From Massarina eburnea CBS 473.64 (Eukaryota; Ascomycota; Dothideomycetes; Pleosporales; Massarinaceae): a stretch of 64,000 nucleotides of DNA. The DNA is taken from the NCBI GenBank assembly GCA_010093635.1, contig MU006798.1, positions 270,997-334,996 of the forward strand. The letters are read 5' to 3'. Below, in pieces: positions 28,997 to 41,306 of the stretch. A program made the translations under genes and the position numbers. The notes beneath the pieces were generated by a model. The model was not told where the DNA came from. It did not search any database and worked only from the letters and a program-made list of their open reading frames with translations. The stretch's first letter is position 1. Each line of letters begins with the position of its first letter.

Positions 28997-31056
28997 GATT
29001 TAAATGATTAATGAGTGAAATACTAATTAGAATGAGAAAAGAAGCAGAAGTGGACCAGCCGGATATGAGTGAGTGAAGCGGAAAATACACGATGCTGATA
29101 GACTCATACAGTAGAAGGGATCAACACTGTTTTATATCTCAACCTCTCTCGCATCGCACGGGAACTACTACCCATATGGGACACTCCTACACCCCTAGGT
29201 AACCAAGAAATCACAGTTTGGAAGGTACCAAGACCACACTTTCTTACCCCACTAAACGCCATGTCAACCCCGTGTGTGGGTCATGAGCACCAGCAACCTC
29301 AAGGGTAAGATCATTCGCGGAGTTCTATTTACTCGCCTATCATATATCTCACTCAGGCTACTTTTAGTCTTTCATGGACCTTTGCACGACCGCCACAGGG
29401 CCTTGGTTATGAGGAAGATAAAAATCTATGCCTTTCTACATACATGGAATCTACATCATGAGATCTCAACTAAGTGCTAAGTCGTTGCCATTTTTACGCG
29501 CTAACCTCAAGTGCTGGCCCCAACGTTCTATGTGCCTTGTATGTATGCCTTTCTTACGACTATGAGGCAAAGGGGATGCCGGGAATGGAGAAAAGATCGA
29601 TGAGCCGAGGAAGGGATAAGCAACGATTGGTCCTCAGTATTCTAAACTCTCGGGAAGAGCACGGATAGCTAGGCCTGAGGCAAGAGTGGTTCTCACGCTC
29701 CACGCAGAGTCTGTTTCTGTGTGACACCGAGGGAACGGTAGTGCGAGGACGTACGTACCTGGACTCTCCACTCTTGGCAGCTATGTAGCCGAAGCTATAC
29801 ATAGTTGTGTCCCACGTGAGCGTCGAAAGACCGAGGCTTACGCGGTAGTAGATCTCTCCAAACTTTTGGTCTGGAGGAGATCTAAAGTCCTTGGTGACCA
29901 TTCTGATAGATCTATAGAGAAAGGTTGAGGACTTCAGCTGATCATTTAGATCGCGGGAAGCCATTAGCTCTACGACTTGGACATTGACGACTTCTAGATT
30001 CAGTCTGACGAGTGATAGCTGCTAATCGTGTGATGGACTTCATAGCTGACTCCTGTGTATGTGAAGAAGAAGATCGCCAGCGATGTCGATCCAATTCCGT
30101 TCCAGAATCTGAAACGGCGTCGCGTAACGATCAAACATCTAGTAGGTAGGCGAAGGAGCACGAAAGCACCCATGTATAGATGGGATTGAGAGGCTACTAT
30201 TAAGATGCGGCAAGCCTAGATGATGCGATTAGGTCCCGAAACTCAATCTTTACTCAACTTTTGAGCTTGTTAACGAAGAGCAGAAGTCACCCTCCCGTCG
30301 TAAATTTGATCGTCGACTCTCGGAACAACACATATCCTTCCGAGAAGCCGAGGCATGTTTCAGCTTCTAGGTCACAGTAACAGGCGTCGGCGAACACAAT
30401 CGAAAGCAGACAGATGCCGAAGCTGTGTCGCATGAGCACCTCCCAACTTGAACCCTCAATTGTTTAGAGGAGGTGGCTGTATCGAGCGGATGCTAAGGCA
30501 ACAAAACATCCGAGAATTTGATATATCGGATGAATCGGTTTGCGACATATTTGTTTATATTATAGGTTACGAAGCCTAGGTAGATGTTTGTGCGATAGTC
30601 GAGATGTCGTTGATATTAAAATGAGAGGTTTCATCAGTCTAGCCTCAAATAGCGTGAGCCTCGGCAATTTCATCGAGTTATCGTGCTACGAAAGTAGGTC
30701 TTTTCATACAAACTTTATCATATATCTTATTGTCCTTTTATCAGATGTTGTTAAGTTAGGTATATATCATGATAGCTCCTGCAAAGTGTAGACCATCTGG
30801 TCAAGAACATCTCTATAGTCAAAGTAAGTCTTTGAATACCAACACAAGCATATAAAGGAAAGCACACTGCAAATCACTAAATGGAAGGGAAAGCTTCTGC
30901 AATTCTCGATTCTTTCTAGACCCTACAAAGCTTGGCAACGTCGCTCACTGGCCCCCGAGGTCATCGCCCATGCAAATCTCAACCACCTTATAGTCATCCA
31001 CCATCCACCATCCACCATCATCCCTCTCTCCTTCAGAGCCATTCCTTTCGTCCGAT
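28997..31056. other. 2.1 kb region without a confident gene
   Basis: It lies between the cutinase promoter and the methyltransferase 3' end. One weak candidate is listed at 29760-29964. Otherwise the frames are short and I recognise no domain. CCACCATC-type short repeats lie at about 31000-31020. Confidence 0.45.
29760..29964 (-). CDS. possible first exon of a small hypothetical protein
   Basis: Starting at ATG 29964 the frame reads MASRDLNDQLKSSTFLYRSI and reaches TTMYSFGYIAAKSGESR, after which a good donor (CAG then GTACGTACG) occurs near 29760. The composition is coding-like to that point and not beyond it, but I could not find a convincing second exon, and no family is recognised. It could equally be chance. 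Confidence 0.22.
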
Positions 31057-31992
31057 TTAGTTGTGGCAAATCACCTCACAATCCACTGTCGCAGTCCACC
31101 CATCCACGTTCTCACCCCACTCCCTCCACCCCTTAACGATCTCCTGAACCTCCTCCTCAGTTGCACCCAAACTTTTGAATCTGCAAGCAAGTCAGCATAA
31201 GACCTATAACAGCTACCACGACCACCTCTAGTAGCCTCTCGGAAAAGCATACTTCTCACCATGCCCACCATCCACGATCCTTTTCACCATACCCTCCGCA
31301 TAAAACCCCCTCTGCTCCTCCGTCGCATAAACCTGTACACTCGCACCCTTCTCGATCCTCTTAGGATCAAACCCCGCCTCTCTAGCCCAAACATGCAAAA
31401 GGCTCCCACCCCTGTGCCCCGGCGCGAACGGCGCTTGGTCCGGATGCCGAATCTCTTCTGGCGCCTTCCCATGAATCATCTGGTAGAACCAGTAATGGAA
31501 CAGTTGCAAACCGCGCGTATACGGCACGTATCTGAGCGGCCAATCTCCCTCTTTCGAACACACGATACCCGTGACCGGCTTACAGACGCGCTTCATCTCC
31601 TTGAGTGCGGTGACAGGGTCGTGAATGTGAATAAGCACTTGGCTCGTATAAATGACATCGAATTCCCCATCCTTGAACGGCAATCCTTCGAGCACGTTGC
31701 CCTTTTTAAACGTCACGTTTTTGGGCTTGGGGTCTTGCTGGGAGAGCAGTTCCTCGGCTTGGGCGATGACTTCGTCGGAAAGGTCAATGCCTGTCACGGA
31801 GCCTTGGGGCACGTATTTCGCGAAGCCGAATGTGATGGTCCCGGGCCCGGAGCCAATGTCGAGGATCTTGAAGGTAGGCTTGAGGTGTGGGAGGACGAAC
31901 GAGCCTGATTGCTCTGCGGTGCGTCTCGCGTGGTTGGCGGTTACGGATTTGTCGTGCCCTTGGGTATAGGTTGTTGGCTGTGCGGAAGACAT
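31057..31992 (-). CDS. SAM-dependent methyltransferase (UbiE/Coq5-like class I)
   Basis: Exons 31992-31253 and 31180-31057 give 287 residues; the donor GTATGC directly after GGHGEK avoids a stop a few codons later and joins to FKSLGATEEEVQEIV. Rossmann methyltransferase signatures: motif I ILDIGSGPGTIT at about 44-55, VTGIDLSDE (ribose-binding acid), NVLEGLPFKDGEFDVIY, and the post-motif HIHDPVTALKEMKRVCKP. The protein is cytosolic, with no signal or membrane segment. Substrate unknown: the N-terminus (GHDKSVTANHARRTAE) resembles fungal small-molecule methyltransferases of the UbiE/Coq5 type. It is the first gene of a block of tailoring-type enzymes up to 46.8 kb. Confidence 0.9.
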
Positions 31993-32432
31993 TGTGTTTT
32001 GCTGTTGGTGGATGGAATGGTCGGTGTGGTATGAGCGTGTTTGTCTGAATGTTATTCAGCACTGGCCCTTCCTTCCTACACATGGGGAATTGTCGGAAAA
32101 GTTTAAACCGGTACTCACTGTTCGTTCTCAAACTGATTCTGGAGTTTCACTGTTGGACTTGCAAGTAGTCGAATATATATCAGTTCTCACATGCGCATTT
32201 GCGCACTGTGCAAGTGTCTGTCCAATCGGGGCGATCATACCCTCGACGTAATCTCCGCGCGATAGCTCCGCGAGTATGTGGTAGAACCGACGTCCGAACG
32301 TCTATACAGCTGCACTCTATGCATAAAGAGGTGAATGATCGTACGCGATGTTTTAAAAAGGGCGACAATGCTTTATTAATGACGACGAAAACGCAACATG
32401 TTGAGTATTGCTACGACTACAAGTGGAAACGA
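31993..32432. other. intergenic, methyltransferase promoter
   Basis: 440 bases between two minus-strand genes; upstream of the methyltransferase and downstream of the MFS gene. Nothing recognisable. Confidence 0.4.
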
Positions 32433-34211
32433 TCACACCTCCGCATGCGTCCTAATTCCCCACTTCTCCAACAGATTATGCCGGTGCCAAAAACTCCTAT
32501 ATCTCTTCCCCCAGAAGAAAAACGGCACTGCCGTGAGCGTCATTGCAAACCCAATGCCTCCAAACACATAGAACACCTCCCCGGGTCCCTTCTTCGCGGT
32601 CCAATCATTAACAAAGTAGCTAAATCCGTAGAACAACAGGTTTTTGAACACCATGTTTACAATGAAGATCTCAGAGCTCATGTCGCGGAATGAATCGATA
32701 GCATATGCAGAGCAGGAGATGGCTGCACATACAATCCCGAAGAGATCCATACCGTGGAAGGTCGCGGTCGCATAGTATGAGTAGTGGTTTTCACACATGT
32801 ATCCGAAAACGACGAGGCCGATTCCAGTGAAGATGGAAGGAATCATGCCGAGGAGGCGGTATTCGGGCTCGTAAACGCCGCCGTTATTCTTTGCGCACCA
32901 TTTGATAATGGGGTCAAGAGTAGCACCGAGGAGGACGGCACCCAGAAGGCCGCCGATGAAGGGCCCGATAGAGAGGTATCCGACCCCGGCGGCGGAGAGG
33001 AGGTATGGAGGTGCCATGAATATTTGCGCCATGTCGTAGGATTGGGCGACGAAGAAGGCTGTCAAGCCACCGGTCACGATGACAAACCAGAGGACGGCGA
33101 GATTGGTGCATACTGCGAATGGAGCGATGATGAGTTGTAAAAGGTTGTCATCTGAGAAGGTGCCGTTGAAGAGAGCCAGTTCCTGTACGAAAGTCTTCTT
33201 TGGACGCGATGCAGGGCTTATAGATGCTCCAGTCTCCAGTTTGACAATATTGTCACTTCCATTCTTTGCGCTGCCTCCATCCGCGTGTCGTTTCTCCGCT
33301 GCTGCAAGATCTGCTAAATTATCGTTGGACAGCTCATCTATGTCGTAGCGGTGGTCGCGGATATAAGTCGTTTCGGGGACGAACAGGATGAGTAGAATAC
33401 ACTCGAGTGCCGCGAAGGCGTTTAGAATATGGAAGAGGTATTTCCATCCCAGATTAGTTGCTATGGGTCCGACTATGATGGCTGAAAAGTTGGAAGCGGC
33501 GCCAAGAATAAATTGGATCAGTGTCATGAAGTATCCACGTTGGTGCACGAAGAAGAGATCACCGATCATGGAAATAACTAATGACTCAAAGGCGGAGCTG
33601 GAATTATTAGCGAGGGGTTTAAGCCCTAACACATCAGGATAGACTTACACAGAACCACCTTGTATGATACGCCCGGCAAGAAGTCCGTTATAGCTATTCG
33701 TAGCGCTGCCAATGATTGTCCCAATCAATCCAAAGAAACTCGAAATGATGAGAATCGCCCGTTTCCCCCATTTTCTCGAACAAGCAGAAACAAACGGGCC
33801 AGAAGCTGCGGTCACTAGAAGCATGTAGCCCGAGATGACGGTAATGTCTCCAACGTCTTTATTGAAATCCATTGCAATCACGACAAGAGCGGGGGAAAGG
33901 AGGGGCGCGAGTACCGCCGCGTAGAGTATCGAGCCCAGGGATATGATGGAGATGATAGTGAGTTTCTTTGCCGAGGACCAGTTGAGTGGATCATTGGGGT
34001 CTTCGGAACTTGAAGGCAATCAGCTAGTGTGGGCGATAAAGCTTTCGAGAGCAACATACGGTTGAGGGATGAGGATAATGTCTGAATTTCTACCGGTACC
34101 ATGCTTTAGAGTGGCTGTAGCCTCTGTCCTCTGATGGTCCTCTTCGGAGAGGACGACTGTAGCCGGAACATGCTGGAGGTGTTTATCCTCCAAGATACCA
34201 AGAAAGCCCAT
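32433..34211 (-). CDS. MFS transporter, DHA1 (drug:H+ antiporter) type
   Basis: Exons 34211-34060, 34008-33649 and 33597-32433 give 558 residues. After a hydrophilic N-terminus comes the motif typical of fungal DHA1 exporters (PSEDPNDPLNWSSAKK) and then about 12 hydrophobic segments. Motif A-like sequence is in SACSRKWGKRAILI, and AGRIIQGG marks helix 4. The acceptor TTCAAG at 34009 was chosen because it keeps the DPNDPLNW frame open. The likely role is proton-driven export of a small molecule across the plasma membrane. Position next to a methyltransferase and near a P450, GST and regulator fits self-protection or product export. Substrate unknown. Confidence 0.9.
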
Positions 34212-34916
34212 CGCACCTCTTCAAGCACCAAGCGCGGTTACGTTTCTTCGTCAGTGAAGGCAATTATGCGTAGGCAGAAGAGTATGGTCAAGCGAATTGG
34301 TATCATGTAGTTCGAATGAAAGTTCAAAGTTTAAAGATCAGCACGCGGGAACGGCTTTCTTATGAACAACGGGAGACCCGTGCAGCTTAGGATTCGCATC
34401 TTCAAGGGTCCAATCAGCTCACATGCATCCTGCAAATCATCTTCAACGTTGGGACGGCACATCTTGCACCTCCCCTGTGGGGTGCGATGTCATTTCGAGG
34501 CCCCACAAGATGGAAAGGGATGCACAGCTTGACTCGAGTTGGCAAACCGGTGTTGGAGAGACCCTGTCCATGCATATTCGCGTAGTGTTCGACTCGGAGT
34601 GCTTTCTGTTGATTCATCCGGAAGGTGGTTGCAGGGTTAGATAACAAATACTTGATATATATATGTATAAGGTACAGGGCGCAAGAATATGGTTTTGTAT
34701 TAATAACCAGAGACGAGGAACATATGCTGGACTGTGGGCAACAAGAAGGGTGAGGTTTTGAAGAGAAAGGAGTCTCTAAAACTCCCAAGCGCTTAGACCA
34801 GCCACATCTGCGGAGGAGCGAGCTACCCCGCAAAAGGCGGTCGCCCCACAGGTTTCGAGTCATGTGAGATCGAGGCAGAAAACGAAAAGTATCGTCTGGG
34901 GATGAAATGGAGTATT
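34212..34916. other. intergenic region
   Basis: No gene seen. It separates the MFS gene promoter from the 3' end of the luciferase-fold gene. Frames are short and the composition is not coding-like. Confidence 0.4.
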
Positions 34917-35711
34917 TTAAGCCACTGTGTCTCTTGTTCCAGCCATGAACTGTATTGCTGCTTCGACAATTCTCAATGCTACGTCAAGCTCAGCGTCGTC
35001 GCGAGGAGCATAGATCAGGAGGTAATTGACTGGCAATCTGGCTCTGGGCACCCTCTGCAGCAGCGTACTGCCAGAGAAGGCGTGGCGCTGGCCCCATCCG
35101 TTGTCAAGGACCTTTTTGCAATCTTTGGGGTGGAGTACTACGTGGATGGTGCCATCCAAGCCGGCGTGAACATGCGAGAGCTCGCCGTTGGTCTGTTCAG
35201 CCACCGTGTGCCAATTCCGCCGTGGAGACACAAACAGGGCCGAATGCTGCCGCTCGTAGAAGCTCTGCTTGACTTCCACCAACTCCTTCTCTTGTGCCTT
35301 GCGGCCCAGCTCGGCAAAGCGGTCGATAAGCCTCTTCCGCATTTCGTCGCTCGGCAACTGCTCTAGCTGACGCTGAGGTGCCGGATGTGGCCCAATTTTA
35401 GGCTTTGGCGAGCTTCGTTTTGGTGGGAAGTCGTCAGGCAAGTAGCCAGGTTCATCAGCGAAGGGTAGGTCGGGGTCGTCGTAGGGAGCGCTCGAATGTT
35501 GCTCGCGGGCGAACAATTTGAGCACGTTGGCCATCAGCCAACCTCGAACATTGTAAGGGAGGCCACCCGGACCATACGAAAGGTAGGTACGGTAGTCGCT
35601 GATGGCGAGGGGCAGTACGATTGCGAAACCGAGCGTGGAGAGGACAGCGATGCGGTACGATTGGAAGATTTCAACTAACTGAGACGTGCTGAGGTTTATA
35701 GAGGAAGCCAT
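34917..35711 (-). CDS. luciferase-domain (DUF5519-type) membrane-anchored protein
   Basis: Intronless, 264 residues. One N-terminal membrane segment (IAVLSTLGFAIVLPLAI, about 20-37) is followed by a Pro/Asp-rich linker. A C-terminal domain at about 160-255 has the fungal luciferase-like pattern: HVHAGLDGTIHVVLHPKDCKKVLDNGWGQRHAFSG and LPVNYLLIYAPRDDAELDV (motifs quoted in part). This domain is widespread in fungi with no established reaction; the name comes from a fold and sequence similarity and does not imply light emission. It diverges from the NmrA-like gene with a 563-base gap. Complete. Confidence 0.78.
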   Translation of the reverse strand: MASSINLSTSQLVEIFQSYRIAVLSTLGFAIVLPLAISDYRTYLSYGPGGLPYNVRGWLMANVLKLFAREQHSSAPYDDPDLPFADEPGYLPDDFPPKRSSPKPKIGPHPAPQRQLEQLPSDEMRKRLIDRFAELGRKAQEKELVEVKQSFYERQHSALFVSPRRNWHTVAEQTNGELSHVHAGLDGTIHVVLHPKDCKKVLDNGWGQRHAFSGSTLLQRVPRARLPVNYLLIYAPRDDAELDVALRIVEAAIQFMAGTRDTVA

Positions 35712-36274
35712 TTTGATGTCATATGTTGCATAGAAGCAAGAAAGGGCATCTTATATGAGTTGTAACTGTGTACCGACCTGAGTTGCCTGGCCTCGACAGT
35801 ACCATATGATAAAGATAGAGATTCTTATAGGGGGACAGAAAGCGAATAGCAATAGATGGATCCCGATTTGGTATTGAAATCGCCAGCTGGATCTGCGTAC
35901 GAATACATGTGGGACATGTTGCGGGCAGTGCAATAATGAGCGACGGGAGCTGCCAAGCTCCATCGGAGAAATCGGATCGTCTCCCATCAGCGACGGTCCG
36001 ACCCCTCAGCCCAGGTCCTTACAGACGAAGCGAAGCACTTCTCAACCATCACAAACACGCCTAGCCGAAAGATGGGCTTTATGGCAGGCAATGGTATATT
36101 CCTCATCTGGCATGTTTTCCATTGATACTGCCATACATTATCGTTGTAGCCTGTAATTATTCAGCAATGACGACCCATATATGTAACTGAGCTAGGGCTC
36201 CACCTGCCCTCAAAAACCGTCGCGATGTGGCCTATACCTGCTATAACACACAATATCGTATCGAAAGTACCAGG
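35712..36274. promoter_or_regulatory. divergent promoter of the luciferase-domain and NmrA-like genes
   Basis: The start codons face away from each other, so both promoters lie here. I see no diagnostic binding site. Confidence 0.4.
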
Positions 36275-37271
36275 ATGATAGCTCTCACCAGTGCAACGGG
36301 GAAGCTCGGAAGCGCTGTCCTCAATGCCATCATCGACAACAGGCTCATCGACCCAAAGGAACTGGTAGTCTGCGTACGTTCTACATACAGCACTGCATGA
36401 GAGATATCCCACTGATTGAACGCCATATTAGACTTCCTCCAATACTTCGGATAGTCGCTTCAACGCGCTGCGAGACCAAAACATCGCGATCCGCTACAAC
36501 AACTTCGACGAGCCCGAGTCCCTCGAACGCGCCTTTGCAGGATGCACCAAGCTCTTCCTTGTCTCCACGCCCCGCATCGAGATGGACTACAATGACGCTC
36601 CGTTATGGAAGGGAAGAGAGGCTCACCACCGGGCGGCCATCGACGCGGCTGTGAAGGTCGGCGTGAGACACATCTACTACACCTCTCTAGCTTTTGGGAA
36701 CCCATCGAAGGCTGCCGTCATGCGGGCCCACCTTCGTACTGAGAAATACTTGAGTGAGCTGGCCGAGCAGGGCAAGGCCGACTATACCATCATCCGGGAA
36801 GGTCTGTATAACGAGAGCTGGCCACTCTATTTCGGCTATTTCTACGGCTTGAAGGACGATACGCGCAGGGAGGTCATCGTAGCTGGCGACGGACCCGTCT
36901 CTTGGACCGCAATTGCCGACATGGGCTTTGCGACAGCCAAGATCGTTGCTGATTCGAGCGAGAAGTGGAAGGGAAAGACATTCTACCTCTCACAGAGCAA
37001 GACATGGACGCTTGAGGATGTCGCGCGAATGGTGAGTCGGGAACGACGCGAAGATGTGCTCCTCAAGGTAGTGCCAAGGAAAGAGCTCGAGGACTTTTAT
37101 GTCAACGAGAAACAGATGCCTCGGCCGGCTGTGGAGTGGTGGAGCACAACGTACGATGCGCTGAAGGATGCAGAGTGCGACATTAAAGACACCACTTTGG
37201 AGACCATTTTGAGAGAGGCTGGACGAGAACCAAAGTCGTTGGATGTCACGATCAAGGAGATGCTATCATAG
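36275..37271 (+). CDS. NmrA-like NAD(P)-binding oxidoreductase
   Basis: Exons 36275-36373 and 36432-37271 give 312 residues. Atypical SDR of the NmrA/quinone-oxidoreductase (QorB) type: the nucleotide-binding glycine motif is at the extreme N-terminus (ALTSATGKLGSAVLNAI), followed by GCTKLFLVSTP, GVRHIYYTSLAFG and TIIREGLYNESW. Such proteins either reduce quinones with NAD(P)H or act as redox-sensing regulators; which applies here is not shown. No signal or membrane segment, so cytosolic. The intron has a GTACGT donor and a CATATTAG acceptor. It is followed 329 bases later by an SDR on the same strand. Confidence 0.88.
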
Positions 37272-37600
37272 GAGCCGTCACATGTAGCAAGTACAAAGCG
37301 TCCATAGACAATCCGAGTCACTATATCTCTCCATTCTCCATTCGGTTGAGCTATCTCGGGTGAATTGAAAAGGACTGGTCGCCGTGGTCGCCATGGCGAG
37401 CTTTGTGCTGTCAAATGCGGGGAGCGGGGAACCCTCCCGCAGCAGACGCAACTCTCACTTCAACGAACCTAGCGCCTACGTAAGCATTCTTTCGTTTTTA
37501 ACTTTGCTCCACTTCTGCATTATTCACTCTCATCATCATTGCTCACAAGCGTCCAAGATCATCTTATCTCTGATCACTTTAACTGTGCAACCAAGCTTCA
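37272..37600. other. intergenic, SDR promoter
   Basis: 329 bases between two plus-strand genes. CT-rich just before the SDR start; no gene. Confidence 0.4.
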
Positions 37601-38902
37601 ATGGCTTCCACAGCTCTCAACGCCACATACACGGCTGCCAGTGAGCCCCTGATCACTGGCAGCCTCCTATACATCCTTACGCGCGGTCCATCACATATCC
37701 GCGACAGCATCCTCCAGCCATTTCGTACCAATCTTCTCAAGAACAACGGCCCCGCAAGAGTCGTAGCCGTCGTCGGTCTCCTCAAAATACTCACTGTGCT
37801 CGGAATAGGCAAGCGCATCAATCAAGCCTTGAACCGCTTTGCACTAAATGGATGGACCTTCCGTCGTGCCGGTCCACCTTTCAAATTCGGGCCGACAAAG
37901 GAGGAGTTGGTGTTTATCACGGGAGGCAGCTCGGGCTTTGGATATGAGATGGTGAAGACATTTTCCAAGCATGCAAGGGTAGTTGCTATTGATATCAGCC
38001 CATTTCCGCCTGAATTGGAGAGCCGTAAGCTTCCCTGTCCTGTACCGTACTGAAATAATAGCGCTAATGTCAACAGTTCCGGGGGTTCAGTACTACCGTT
38101 GTGACGTAACTGACACCCCGGCACTCGTATCACTGTGCGAGGAGGTACGACGTGAACATGGAGACCCCACTGTGCTCATCAACAACGCCGGAGTCGCTGT
38201 CGGAAAAACCGTTCTCGAGGTATGACTACTCGACCTTGTATGATTTGCAAAAGGACAGTGACCAAGACCTCATAGACTACCAACGAAGAGACTCAACGCC
38301 TCTTCCAGATCAATCTCATTTCCCACTTCGTCCTCATCCGCGAATTTCTTCCAGCCATGCTGCGCCAGGGAAAGGGCCATATAGTAAGTACACTGAATGC
38401 GTTGGCCATGTAGTTTCGAGACAATGATGCTAACCTTTCTTTTCAAAATAAGGTGACCATCGCATCAATGGCCTCATTCGTCGCAGTACCCGGTCTTCTT
38501 GACTACAGCTGCTCAAAAATCGGCGCGCTCTACCTCAGCGACGGGATTCGAGCCGAATGTCTCCAGCGCTATCCTGGTGGCGAAGGCATACGCACGACTT
38601 CCGTACATCCTTCCTGGCACGCCACAGGTATCATCAAGGGCGTCGAGAGCACGTTGAGGAAACATGGTGTCACTCTCGGTGTGGCGACTGATGTGAGTGA
38701 TCGGGTAGTGGATAGGGTGTTGAAGGGAAGGAGTGGGATACTGTATATCCCATCGAGTCACGAGAGATTGGCGGGGTTGAGGTTTTTGCCGACTTGGACG
38801 ACGGATCTGGTTTATGGACTTGTTTGGAAGAAGAAGCAGAAGGAGAGCTTTCTGCTTGGGTCGAGTAAGGAAACTACGCTGGCTGGAGTAGGAAATCTCT
38901 GA
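37601..38902 (+). CDS. short-chain dehydrogenase/reductase (SDR16C/RDH-like)
   Basis: Exons 37601-38024, 38077-38219, 38276-38383 and 38453-38902 give 374 residues. An N-terminal hydrophobic region (VVAVVGLLKILTVLGI) probably anchors it to ER or lipid droplets. Classical SDR motifs: TGGSSGFG (cofactor binding, about 105-112), CDVTD, NNAG, and the catalytic tetrad N in the INLISHF helix, S in TIASMASF, and YSCSK (Tyr/Lys). The size and anchor resemble retinol-dehydrogenase-like or DHRS enzymes that oxidise or reduce lipophilic alcohols and ketones. All splice sites keep frame. Substrate unknown. Confidence 0.9.
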
Positions 38903-39684
38903 TGGGAAACAAGTTGATCGGGCTTGTGGCAATGATCCATACGTTGAAGGGAAGGTTAATGGTTTATCTCTAACTTTGGTATTCCGAAGGGTTTACTCAT
39001 GTTGTTTGTTTGCCTCATCGTAGCCACAAAACACTGTCTCTTACCTCCGCTCATTGTGTTCACTCCACCTAAGCTGTAAGCCTTTCACTTGTGTTGCCCG
39101 CAGTTCAGAAGGTAAGTTCAATCGTGCCATTCTGCCGGTTGTTTTACGCAGGCGGACGAAAAACCCCGCACCTAGAAGCTTCGCACTCCGAGAGAATGTC
39201 ACTGCATAATCCAGCATCATAAGCTGGCCAAGCAAAATAAGATGGAGTAATCTCGAATAGATGAATATCATCACAGAGATTACGTTATACGTGACATAGA
39301 CGTATAATGTTCACTCCGCTATACGAAATGGCGCTGGTATTACAAAGCTCGTGTCTCGGAACCAATGCAGCCGTGCTATCGTGTAGTAAAGTAAGCTTAA
39401 TGGCATGCGTTGGTCCATAATTGTGTGAACGAAGCGAATGAATGCATGTAATTATGTGGGGGCGGAGTCGGCCTAACTACACGATGAGACTAGATGATTA
39501 ATCATACAATGCGCGAGCGGCGTCATGCGATCCCGTAGACAGGCCAAGTGACGTCCGAAAGCGGGCAGTGTAATAGGTATATAAAGATCAAGGGAAAGCA
39601 CGCTGACAATAATAACAACCACGACATTACACTCGCAGCTCAAGCAACCACTAAACCCAACCTTCGAATCTTCCATCACCAACA
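38903..39684. other. intergenic, GST promoter
   Basis: No gene seen in 782 bases. Short AT-rich stretches; the last 100 bases (AC-rich) are the likely 5' UTR of the GST gene. Confidence 0.4.
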
Positions 39685-40435
39685 ATGTCTTCCTCCCTCA
39701 AACCTATCGTCCTCCATGGCCAATACGGTCCCAACCCCCCAAAAATTTCCATGGTTCTCGAAACCCTCAACATTCCCTACGAATTCGCCGAAACCACTTT
39801 CGCCAACATCAAAGAACCCGCCTACCTCGCCGTAAACCCCAACGGCCGCCGTACGTACCCCACACCTCACACACACAACCCCCCCAACCACTAACCCCCT
39901 ACACCCAGTCCCCGCGATCCACGACCCCAACACCGACCTCACACTATGGGAATCCGGTGCAATAATCGAGTACCTAGTAGAAACCTACGACCAGGAAAAC
40001 AAGCTAAGTTTCCCGCGCGGAAGCAAAGAAGCCTTCCTAGCCAAGCAATGGTTATTCTTCCAAGTCTCGGGCCAAGGACCATACTACGGCCAAGCGATCT
40101 GGTTCCAAAAGTACCACCCCGAACGCATCGAGTCGGCCGTTACCCGCTACCTCGACGAAGTCAGGCGCGTGACCGGCGTCCTCGAATCCCATCTCGCCAA
40201 GCAGAAGGAGGCTGGTGGCGGGGGGGAGGAGGGCCCGTGGCTCGTCGGGAATAGGTTCTCGTATGCCGATCTGGCGTTTGTGCCGTGGCAGGTTCTTTTC
40301 ATGGAGGCGGCTCCGGAGGGGCGGATTGATTTCGAGGGGTTTCCGGTTGTGCGGGATTGGATGAGGAGGTTGGGGGAGAAGGAGGGCATTAGGAAGGTGC
40401 TTGAGGTTGGGTTGATGCCTAAACAGAGTGCTTGA
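39685..40435 (+). CDS. glutathione S-transferase (Ure2p/GstA-like)
   Basis: Exons 39685-39850 and 39909-40435 give 230 residues. The N-terminal thioredoxin fold has the glutathione-binding cis-Pro loop NPNGRLPAIHDP and the helix-3 motif LTLWESGAIIEYL (ES binds the gamma-glutamyl group). The C-terminal helical domain includes the N-capping motif region RFSYADLAFVPW. Such enzymes conjugate glutathione to electrophiles or reduce peroxides in the cytosol. In the context of neighbouring P450, SDR and exporter it could serve detoxification or a tailoring step. The intron has a GTACGT donor. Complete. Confidence 0.93.
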
Positions 40436-41306
40436 GTTAGGGGGAAGGGTTTGGGTTGCGAGGGTTGGCTTTTGGTGGTCTGTTGGGTATATGTTCAGGA
40501 CCCGGCTTCTGGGGAATGCATGGAAGGACGTTGCAAGACGACGAAAAACATGTTCCCAAGTAGATAGATATTTGATCAATTAAAATCCCACTATTCTCCA
40601 GAACCATAATTAAACCCCCTCCCCTCCCTCTCCCCAAGCCTTTCCCACCCCCCCCCCAAAAAAAAACTCTCCAGAGCGACCCGAGAGTCCGGGAGCCCTC
40701 AACTCGCTAGTACAAATAACCGACCGAGGAATCTGCCATCTACCTAGCATCATCAGAAAACTCGGAAAGACATCGGCGACAGGCATCCCCGGGGGGGAGG
40801 CTTCGTATGTGAGGGTGGTCTGCTTTTCGCGATTGGGGCTTCGGTGGTGCGAGGGTCGCTAAACTGGAAATAGTCAAGATGCAGTTCCTAAAATGTCAAA
40901 TCTGGCAGATATGACCCGGTTTGACGTCACGTCACCAGACTTTCGGGCTTTTATATCACGCCAAGGCACACACACACATACATATACACCCCCTTGCTTC
41001 CAAACCGATGGCTTTTTTTTTCCGTGCGGGAATCGTTTGCGTGGATTTTGTTTGGCGGCGAATACTGCAACGCTTATATATCGCCTCCCTCCCCCTCCCC
41101 CTCGACGACTTCCTCATACCCAGATGCTTTAGCCTATATAACGCATACACACACACACACTAATAATACACACAACGCCCGAGAAGATGCCGCCTGAATC
41201 GATCCTCGTGTAGCCATACCATCTAGCACTAGCATATCCCATGCTTTTGTAACTCATGAATTCATAACACGTTAGACGTTTGCAAGACTCGGGCTCGAAA
41301 GCCAGG
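40436..41306. other. convergent intergenic region with simple repeats
   Basis: 3' flanks of the GST gene and the Zn2Cys6 gene, which converge. It contains C and A runs at 40650-40668, and CA repeats near 40966-40979 and 41146-41161. No gene is supported. Confidence 0.45.

Noticed and set aside
40966..41161. Possible CRISPR-like or tandem array in CA-rich DNA
   Set aside because: Only short dinucleotide runs; no regular repeat-spacer pattern, and the genome is eukaryotic.
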